Below are positions 56,027-64,000 of a stretch of 64,000 nucleotides of DNA, one piece after another. The translations under genes were made by a program, and so were the position numbers. Source of the stretch: Lentinula raphanica (taxonomy: Eukaryota > Basidiomycota > Agaricomycetes > Agaricales > Omphalotaceae); NCBI GenBank assembly GCA_027919835.1, contig JANVFP010000025.1, positions 434,001 through 498,000 on the forward strand, read 5' to 3'. Position 1 is the first letter of the stretch. Each line of letters opens with the position of its first letter. The notes under the pieces are model-generated. The model was not told where the DNA came from, searched no databases, and saw only the letters and a program-made list of their open reading frames with translations.

Positions 56027-58962
56027 CAGCTGAAGCTGTAAGAGCTTCGCAAAGTAGTCCGATAAGTCTCGAAGATTACTTCGCGAAGTAACCCGAGTGG
56101 CTCTCGAAGCTCAAAAAACCTTTTTGGGCAGGCCAGTAGGGCTCCGGGGGGTGCTCGGCTATTTAGTATATTTATTAATATTCAATAATTCTTTTATTAT
56201 TTAATAGGTATATTATGATAAATCTACTTCGTGAAGCTATGCTGCACTTCGCGAAGTGACTACGTTTACGACAATCATGAAATCAGGTAAATTAGGGTTA
56301 TATCATTACGTCATTGATTTCCTTTTTGGGTTATGGTATTTTTGAATAGAAAAATGTATGTTATGACATCATTGATTTTGGGATGCTAAAAATCACAGAT
56401 GAATCCAAAAATGGCTGTAGGGAGGTAGTGGCTACCTCAGGCACATCAAAATTGCCTAAAAAGGAAATTGGTCCAAAAATAGAACTTGATCTCATCAGGT
56501 AGCAAAAAATCTGAAAAAATCATGAAAAATACTCAAAAAATTCAAGGTTACCTCAATGGCCCTGAAAACGCAAAATAAAAAAAAATATGCGACAAGTGTA
56601 AAAATTTTTATCACTCCAAATCATACCAGATCCTCTATACATTGAGTATATATGATGTACATGCTATTTTTAGCACCTCTAGTACACTCAGACACTCAGA
56701 ATGGCTTATATCATTCAATATATTCAGCACACTCAATGCTTATTATACTTAACACACTTAACAATGAAAAAACTCGGAATAGTAGTAATGTATATCATAC
56801 TCAACACACTCAACAATGAAAAACCTCGAAACAGTGTTCATGTGTATTATACTTAACACACATAACACACTTAACAATGAAAAAACTCGGAATAGTAGTA
56901 ATGTATTTCATATCCAATTGCAACACACTCAACAATGAAAAACCTCGAAACAGTGTTCATGTGTGTTATACTCAACACACATAATGCACTTAACAATGAA
57001 AACCCTCCGAACAGTGTTCATATATATTATACTTAACATACTCAACACACTTGACACATTTCATCAATCAATATAACATACTTAACACAAAAACTCGGAG
57101 TAGTGTTATCACACATTATACTTAACACACTTCATCAGTAAGTATAACATACCTTCAATAGGACATTGTTATACTATGACATACTTATAACAACGAGTTT
57201 TGGGCGCTTATGGGCGCTTATTTGGGGTTTTTGAGTCGAAATTCATTAATAGCACACTCAATAATTTTTGTGTGGGCTCTATATTGTGTCAGGATGTTGT
57301 CTATATCATATTCCTCTAGATATAATCCGGAGAACTTGAAAATACAACCTGTGTGGCTAGCTATACTATGATCTTTTGTGATATAACAGTGTTTTATGTA
57401 AATGCCAATGCATATGTCCATGTAATGCAAGTATACTGATGCTGGTCCATCAGGAAAGCACTCATACAGTCTACTGGCAGTGTTTGTACATGATTCAGAT
57501 AGCTATCATAAAGGTTGGACTCTGTGATATACATGTACATGTTTCATGTACACTATAGATGTCTACACTTACATGTAACAATAGATGTCATATTCAATGA
57601 CCCCCATTACAAATCTCTTGGCTGTATCACATAGAGTTAGCATAAAATAGGTTGTAGAATGACTCTTTTCATGACCCAGCAGCAGTTTGACTTCATAACA
57701 TGGGTGTATGCACTGTCATTTACATAAAACACTGTTATATTACAAAAGATTATAGTATAGCTAGCCACACAGGTTGTATTTTCGAGTTCTCCGAATTATA
57801 TCTGGAGGAATATGATATAGACAACATCCTGACACAATATAGAGCCCACACAAAAATTGTTGAGTGTGCTATTAATGAATTTCGACTCAAAAACACCAAA
57901 TAAGCGCCCATAAGCGCCCAAAACTCGTTGTTATGAGTGTGTCATAGTATAACAATCATGTCCTATTGAAGGTATGTTATACTTACTGATGAAGTGTGTT
58001 AAGTATAATGTGTGATAACACTAATCCAAGTTTTTGATTGTTAAGTATGTTATATTGATTGATGAAGTGTGTTAAGTGTAACACACATGAGCACTGTTCT
58101 GAGTTTTATCATTGTTAAGTGTGTTGAGTATGTTAAGTATAATACACATGAACACTGTTTCGAGGTTTTTCATTGTTGAGTGTGTTGAGTATGATATACA
58201 TTACTACTATTCCGAGTTTTTTCATTGTTAAGTGTGTTAAGTATAATAAGCATTGAGTGTGCTGAATATATTGAATGATATAAGCCATTCTGAGTGTCTG
58301 AGTGTACTAGGGGTGCTAAAAATAGCATGTACATCATATATACTCAATGTATAGAGGATCTGGTATGATTTGGAGTGATAAAAATTTTTACACTTGTCGC
58401 GTATTTTTTTTTATTTTGCGTTTTCAGGGCCATTGAGGTGACCTTGAATTTTTTGAGTATTTTTCATGATTTTTTCAGATTTTTTGCTACCTGATGAGAT
58501 CAAGTTCTATTTTTGGACCAATTTCCTTTTTAGGCAATTTTGATGTGCCTGAGGTAGCCACTACCTCCCTACAGCCATTTTTGGATTCATCTGTGATTTT
58601 TAGCATCCCAAAATCAATGATGTCATAACATACATTTTTCTATTCAAAAATACCATAACCCAAAAAGGAAATCAATGATGTAATGATATAACCCTAATTT
58701 ACCTGATTTCATGATTGTCGTAAACATAGTCACTTCGCGAAGTGCAGCATAGCTTCACGAAGTAGATTTATCATAATATACCTATTAAATAATAAAAGAA
58801 TTATTGAATATTAATAAATATACTAAATAGCCGAGCACCCCCCGGAGCCCTACTGGCCTGCCCGAAAGGGTTTTTTGAGCTTCAAGAGCCACTCGGGTTA
58901 CTTCGCGAAGTAATCTTCGAGACTTATCGGACTACTTCGCGAAGCTCCTACAGCTACGGGTG
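56027..58962. mobile_element. Giant foldback element copy 2 (2.94 kb)
   Basis: The ends are CAGCTGAAGCTGTAAGAGC and the inverse of CACCCGTAGCTGTAGGAGC. The 7-bp duplication is GAAATAC (56020-56026, 58963-58969). The unoccupied site is in the copy A LTR at about 36355. The arms are about 1.35 kb and nearly identical in inverse; the core of about 300 bp is homologous and inverted relative to copy 1. The arms carry ACTTCGCGAAGT palindromes and the 'tgttatacttaacacac' repeats. No supported gene. Confidence 0.88.
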
Positions 58963-59058
58963 GAAATACGGACAAGTTTCATCTTTTTCTCGGTTTTCCT
59001 TACTATTTCCTTGCGTGTTTGTATCGTTTCAGTCATATTTTACTATTTAAGTGTATAT
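58963..59058 (+). repeat. 3' LTR of retrotransposon B, last remaining piece
   Basis: Continues the LTR after the foldback element (gaaatacggacaagtttc...) and breaks at about 59058, where element C begins. Confidence 0.75.
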
Positions 59059-62000
59059 TCCATGATCCACCAGACGATTCCGTAGATGGTTCTGAATTTG
59101 CTTCAGCAATCTCCACCGAAGAGCACGATCGTCATATTCTGTCATAAGGGCAATGTCTTCAAATCGAACCCAGAAATCACCAAAGGATTCATTCCAGGCC
59201 TGGAGACACTCATCCAACTTAGACTGAGCTTGGATTGTTTCATAGTGTAACCCAAACATTTGCCCAAAGAGAATTGCAAACTTCTCCCATTGGATAAGAG
59301 GGGGACAACATAACCCAATCTTTGTCTTCTCATGAGATTCTGATAGTATCTTTTTGCAGGTCCTTTCATATAGGATGCTGCAAATGAAATTTTTGAGATG
59401 TCATTGGAGTAGATCCGAGGTTTGGCTGCAAAGAAGTTTTCACAATTTTCTTTGAATTCACGCCACTCATTCCGGTCTTCTCCAGTGAATGAACTAGGTT
59501 TGTTTATGTCCAGTTTGGATTCACGGTTCAGTTCATCTCTTTCAATCTCTTTGAGTCTTCTTTCAAACTCTCGGTCTTGACAATCATCTGCTGATGACCT
59601 TTGGTCACAATGACAAGTGCCAAATCCATCTCGACCATCCCGACCATCCCGACCATCTCGACTATCTCGACCAAATCTATTCTGGGGGCAGTAACATGGT
59701 CCTCCCTGGTTACGCCTGTTATCATTATAATCAGATCGACCAGAATTTGATGGCTTTGGACTATTTCTGTGAGAGGCTGGTTGCCTTCCTTGCTCATCAT
59801 CAGGTCTCTCATCACTGTCATAGCCAGGGTTATTCCCATTATCAGGGGGATCATTTCCACCTCCACCTCCACCACTAGCCATAATCACAGGAATATCTGT
59901 TGCTTTTTGTGGATTACCAGTAGCAGAATTGGATTCAAACCCTGCCAATGATACAGATATTGGACTAGTAGGCAGTTGACGGAAAGATGTATTGGGTGTG
60001 AAGAATTTTTCGAAACTGCCTGTGTGAGATTTGAATGCTGATGGCTGGGTTCCCATATCTTTATGACGCTCTTTTTCAATGAAGCTATCAATAATGCCTT
60101 GTTGATACTCCAGATCTATGTCTTCCAAGTCCCCAGTCTTTGAATGGCGGGGTATCCTATCATCAAAAGAGACTTCTGGTTCTGCTCGCTGTTTGCCCTT
60201 ATTAGGAATGTGGGGATAAGAGGAAGTTCCAACACCAGGGTGATTATCACGTTGATAGGGGTTGGTATACCCAGTATCATAATTGACAGCACGAGGGACT
60301 TGATGTGGGGGAGTATCATGTACAAAAGACACCGAAGGAGATTTCTTTGGTGATAACTGTGGTTTAGGATTCTCTGGGGTTTCTATGTTTTTGGTGATAT
60401 TGTCTGGGACAGGTTCTTCCGGTTTTCCTTTATCAGGATTTGGAGAGTTATCATCATGCTCCTCTAATTCTTCAGCTGGATGCCATTCAATTGCTTTCCT
60501 ACGACACCGACTTAGGTTTCTATTGTTTGAACTGGAAGTTGGAGTACTGTGAACTTCACTGTTCATACTTTCAATAGTTGGACCCTCTGGAATTGTCTCC
60601 ATGGTTACTGGAGGTTGGCGACCCCTTGTTCCATGTGAGATGGATGTAGCCCAGCTCCAAGGACCAGATGAGGTATGTGACATGACTGTGGGAGTATGCC
60701 GCTCATATCGCCTCATAGCAACAAGTTGTTTTTCCACATCAGCTGGACTTCTTCCTGGATAAGGTGGCACTGGGTCCCAGTCTTCTTCCATTTCAATGGA
60801 GGTAAAGAAGTCATCATCTTCATTTGATTGACTATACCAACCACTGCTTCCATAAACTCGACGACGAGGAATATTGCTTGGTCGGGGAATTTCTGATTCA
60901 TCTGAATCAGTCCGACGTTGTGGATATTGGGATCTTGGGTTCCATGGAGTTCCCTGACGGATCCGACTTCGTGGTTCTCCATGAATTGGAAGTGAAGCAT
61001 AATCTTCAACTACCTCATCTTCCCAGTGATAGGTTTCATGTTGACGTGGAGATGTAGAATTAGATGCATGGGTATGTGCAGAGGAGTGAGATGAATAAAA
61101 TGATGAGATATCAGGGTTATCAATTAACTCTTCTAATCCTGATTGATGGGTATGTTCCTCCAATTCTACCAGATCACGAACATTGTTGCCATGTTGCAGG
61201 TTACGCATTAGTTCAGGAGTAACTTCATCATCAGTCAACCGTACAATCCGTTGTAGCAATCGCAGTATTCCAATGTTAGTTCGACCTCCAGTGTGGAAAC
61301 CTAGAGCATTCAATAGATTCCTGGCAGGGCCCACTAGGTTTAACAGTGCATTTTGAGAAGCACTATTATCAACCTGTTGGCGAGCAGCAAGGCAACGGAT
61401 TGGAGTATCAGGTGTTACACGTGGACTAGTATGGTGTATCGGTGGTGATTCACTCATGACTTCTCTGTAACCTTCTGAGTAGGTTCGGAAGGTTGGGGAC
61501 CGACGACTATTTGTTTCATGAGCTGCTGGAGTAGACTCTGCCATAGGATGACCTAGCAGTGGTCTATGTGCTCGTCGATCAGGAGGTTCATCAATGGAAA
61601 CATCTATGATATCATTGGTAGGATGCTCCATAGAATCAAGGTATTTGTGGAACACTTCTGGTGTAGGAGGTGTGCAATACCTTGGACGACTATTGCTAAC
61701 TGATTGTTGATTTGGAGGAGAAACACAATGTTCAGTTGCAACAAGATCTGCAAGGAGTTCCTGGCCTCTAGTAGGTGCTGCAGGACTTCTCTGTACAGGA
61801 GGAATTTCATCTGCCAGCTCCAACTCATTAGCCAAAGTGGACTGCCCTGGTGCAGCTCGAACTGGAATTCCAGCAGATTCTGGGGTGTAATATTGATGCC
61901 TGAATGACCGCTCGGGTTCCTGAGAGGCAGCAATACGTTGGACCTCAGTTCGAACATGAACTGGTGAGAGTGAACGGGTCGGATGTGGAGCTTGACCAAG

Positions 62001-62180
62001 ACGACGACCACGTTTTGGAAAGTGTAGGGGAGTAGTGTCTTCTGCATTATCACTGAAGTGCGCAGGGGTACCCCGTACAATGTTTCTTGATGTAGGTGTA
62101 AGGATGTGGAAGGAGTAAGGAGTATAATGAATATCCTCCTCAACCTCCACTTCCTCGAAGGTAAAAGTTCTAGTAGCCAT
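59059..62180 (-). pseudogene. gag: gag polyprotein of Gypsy-like element C, 3'-truncated and frameshifted
   Basis: The minus-strand frame opens upstream of ATG 62180 (MATRTFTFEEVEVEEDIHYT) and runs about 1010 residues. A long, low-complexity Pro/Ser/Arg-rich N-terminus is unusual in length for gag. It is followed by a Gly run (ASGGGGGG), an RDGRDGRDG repeat flanked by CYC and CHC pairs, and the retrotransposon gag fold: LDINKPSSFTGEDRNEWREF, then SFAASYMKGPAKRYYQNLM. Near 59300-59330 the frame shifts by one. The rest of the gag fold (FGLHYETIQAQSK, ECLQAWNESFGDFWVRFED) is in the next frame down to 59059. There the element is cut by the junction with LTR B, and no protease or pol follows. The family differs from A/B. 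Confidence 0.75.
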
Positions 62181-62345
62181 GACTGATGACAACAGGAGAC
62201 TAGTTATTATGTAAGGTGTTGGTTGCAACACTGATCACGGATCTAAAGCTGAATCACAAGGAAGTAGATTATCCTGGGGTTATCACCAAGAATGGCTTCT
62301 AGAAATCTATAAATCTAACACACAGATCTTTGCTGGAATATTACG
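62181..62345 (-). other. Leader and candidate PBS of element C
   Basis: In element sense TGGTGATAACCCCAGGAT (62288-62271) begins four bases after a possible LTR end CA. It is a candidate primer binding site; the tRNA is not identified. Confidence 0.4.
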
Positions 62346-62374
62346 TCAGCAAAGTATCAAAAAGGTGTGGCTAC

Positions 62375-62615
62375 ATTGTCTGGGATGGACGTCAGACAGG
62401 TAATCACAATTGTTGCACAGCTGGGTTGGACGTCAGACAGTGAACAAACAGCAATCACAAAGCTGGGTTGGACGTCAGTCAATGGATTGGATATATATGG
62501 TCTTGCTGGATTGGACGTCAGACAAGAGAAAAGTAGTGACCACAAGACTGGATTGGACGTCAGTCAATGTGATCAAGAGTATATGCTTGCTGGGATGGAC
62601 TTCAGACAAGAGAGA
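62375..62615. repeat. GGACGTCAGNCA repeats in the probable LTR of element C
   Basis: Six copies of GG(A/T)TGGACGTCAG, plus one TGGACTTCAG, at 25-60-bp intervals. The core TGACGTCC is half like a CRE/ATF site. They lie downstream of the TATA box in element sense, so within R/U5. Confidence 0.7.
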
Positions 62616-62706
62616 ACAACAAGTGCAGTCACAGGAGTTGACACAGAATCAGATAGGTGAAGGTAACAAAATAACTAGTCTGGGGTACAGGTAGGTATCT
62701 CATGGC

Positions 62707-62716
62707 CTTTATATAC
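62707..62716 (-). promoter_or_regulatory. TATA box of element C
   Basis: TATATAAAGG in element sense, upstream of the repeat cluster and leader. Confidence 0.5.
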
Positions 62717-63240
62717 TGTGTAAAATAAATAAAAGATGAGGCCACAATAATCAAATGGTGCCATTATAATCAAATAAGGCCACAATAATTAAATGTGCCC
62801 ATAATAATTGAATGAGGCCATGATAATTAGATGGGGCCACTGGGTATTTTATATTTACAGAATCAGGTCATGAAATAATAAAAGAAGATCAGACCATCAT
62901 CATTTAAGTATGATCATACCATTTCACAAAAGTGACACCACTAATTATTAAATTCCGGAGTCCACTATAGCGTGGGAAAATACGCCGGAAATAGCGCATT
63001 TTAAGCTGGAGTTTAGGCAGGCATATGCTTGAGAGTTATTTTCAATTTTTCCATGTTTTCTTGTAATTGTTATCAAGGGATTTGGTTGAAAGTAAGCCAT
63101 GATTATCAGATAATCTTGAAGCCCCAGAAAGTGTTGGAATTTCGAGTGGAAAGTGTATAATTTGTTCTGGAATTAACGTGAATTTGTCTGATTCCTGACA
63201 GTACTTCATCACAATTACTAAACTTTAACAAAGTAAATTC
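62717..63240. other. Probable U3 of element C and flank, non-coding
   Basis: About five short repeats of 'aaggccacaataatcaaatg' type at 62738-62850. Otherwise no features and no clear LTR start. Confidence 0.4.
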
Positions 63241-63775
63241 AGGTAGCTACCCTCTGTAAAAGGTGAATCAGGGTAGCTACCCATTCTGAGAAGTCACTCA
63301 GGGTAGCTACCCACTCTGGAAAGTTGATCAGGGTAGCTACCCATTCTAAAAGTTAATTTGGGTAGCTACCCACTCTAAAAAATCAATGAGGGTAGCTACC
63401 CACTCTAAAAAATCAATGAGGGTAGCTACCCCACACTCCTGAGTGGCTACCTACTTAACACACTCATTGCCTATAATATCTGAAAATTTAACACAGTAGT
63501 ACTGTATATTATCCTCAACACAATTGATACACCTAACGATTTACAAAATTGGAACAGTGATATTATATGTTATACTTGATGAACTTAACACTTTTAACAG
63601 TGGAGAACTTAGATCTGCATTACTGCATGTCATATTTGATGTTTAGGTGGGTAGCTACCTGACCAATAGGTAGCTACCCCATCAATGCTGATTTTTGTTT
63701 GGGTAGCTACCCATGGGAGAATTTAAGTTGGGTAGCTACCCAAGATATTTTACATGAGGGTAGCTACCCACCATA
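63241..63775. repeat. GGGTAGCTACCC palindrome array
   Basis: About twelve copies of the 12-bp perfect palindrome, seven of them at 30-bp spacing (63241-63432) and five more at 63640-63775. Confidence 0.85.
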
Positions 63776-64000
63776 ATGCTTTAGTTGGATCAACTTGGAT
63801 GATGGATCACTCAATTTCATTCTTAGTATATTAATTTCCTTATACACATTAGACTGAGCAACTAAAAACTTACATATAATATACTTTAACATACTCAATA
63901 CTTGCACTTCATTATTCAATATAATACTCACATGTACACTGAACAATCAAATAATCAGAGCAGTATTATCACTAATTACACTTGTTACACTCAACATATC
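63776..64000. other. No gene recognised
   Basis: AT-rich sequence. Pieces such as 'acatactcaatact' resemble the repeat stock of the foldback arms. Confidence 0.35.

Larger units (their letters stand above)
41755..59058 (+). mobile_element. LTR retrotransposon copy B, 5'-truncated, with antisense genes 2 and 1
   Basis: Plus-strand order: protease remnant, pol (RNase H deleted), PPT-like tract, antisense gene 2, PPT-like tract, antisense gene 1, PPT, then the 3' LTR from 55198. The 5' LTR, gag and the start of the protease ORF are absent; homology stops exactly at 41755, where the LTR of copy A begins. It is interrupted by a hAT MITE (47425-48211), a replaced segment (48651-51055) and foldback copy 2 (56027-58962), and truncated at about 59058. 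Confidence 0.8.

Overview
The window looks like transposon-packed DNA from a basidiomycete fungus of the Agaricomycetes. The evidence is short spliceosomal introns (about 50 bp, GT...AG), a CxC1/KDZ-type transposase, a T5orf172 (GIY-YIG-like) gene of the type common in mushrooms, and Ty3/Gypsy retroelements. I see no bacterial-style operon, rRNA gene or CRISPR array. Almost everything after about 8.1 kb is mobile DNA, nested several layers deep.

Layout. 0-8.1 kb: degraded low-copy sequence, with one apparently intact three-exon T5orf172 gene (3128-3628), remnants of an unnamed dispersed gene family, and a cytochrome b5 pseudogene. 8.1-41.75 kb: LTR retrotransposon A on the minus strand, split by two later insertions. 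41.755-59.06 kb: retrotransposon B, same family, plus strand, into whose protease region the 5' LTR of A abuts exactly. 59.06-about 63 kb: the gag end and probable LTR of a third, unrelated Gypsy-like element (C), followed by an array of the palindrome GGGTAGCTACCC.

The A/B family is unusual. Its order is 5' LTR, gag, protease, pol, then two long multi-exon genes on the opposite strand (called gene 2 and gene 1 here), a polypurine tract and the 3' LTR. Because the two extra genes run antisense to the genomic RNA, their introns can survive retrotransposition. Gag, protease and pol are in successive -1 frames, joined at canonical slippery heptamers (G GGA AAC and A AAT TTT), each directly before a stop. 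A PPT-like sequence occurs after pol, between genes 2 and 1, and before the 3' LTR. Copy A lacks the RT region, and copy B lacks gag and most of RNase H. Gene 1 differs strongly between the copies, although pol and gene 2 are nearly identical.

Intron 5 of gene 2 in copy A holds a 15.2-kb KDZ-type DNA transposon (13037-28253, 89-bp perfect TIRs, 7-bp target duplication). It carries a seven-exon CxC1-KDZ transposase, an Spt5-like NGN/KOW gene broken by a foldback MITE, and a multi-exon acidic repeat protein on the opposite strand. The near-palindrome GGTA(A/T)TACC is repeated about sixty times or more in three arrays, one of them inside a transposase intron. Other non-coding families are two roughly 3-kb elements with about 1.35-kb inverted arms (7-bp target duplications), three CATCAGG-ended elements (2-bp duplications) and a hAT-type MITE (8-bp duplication).
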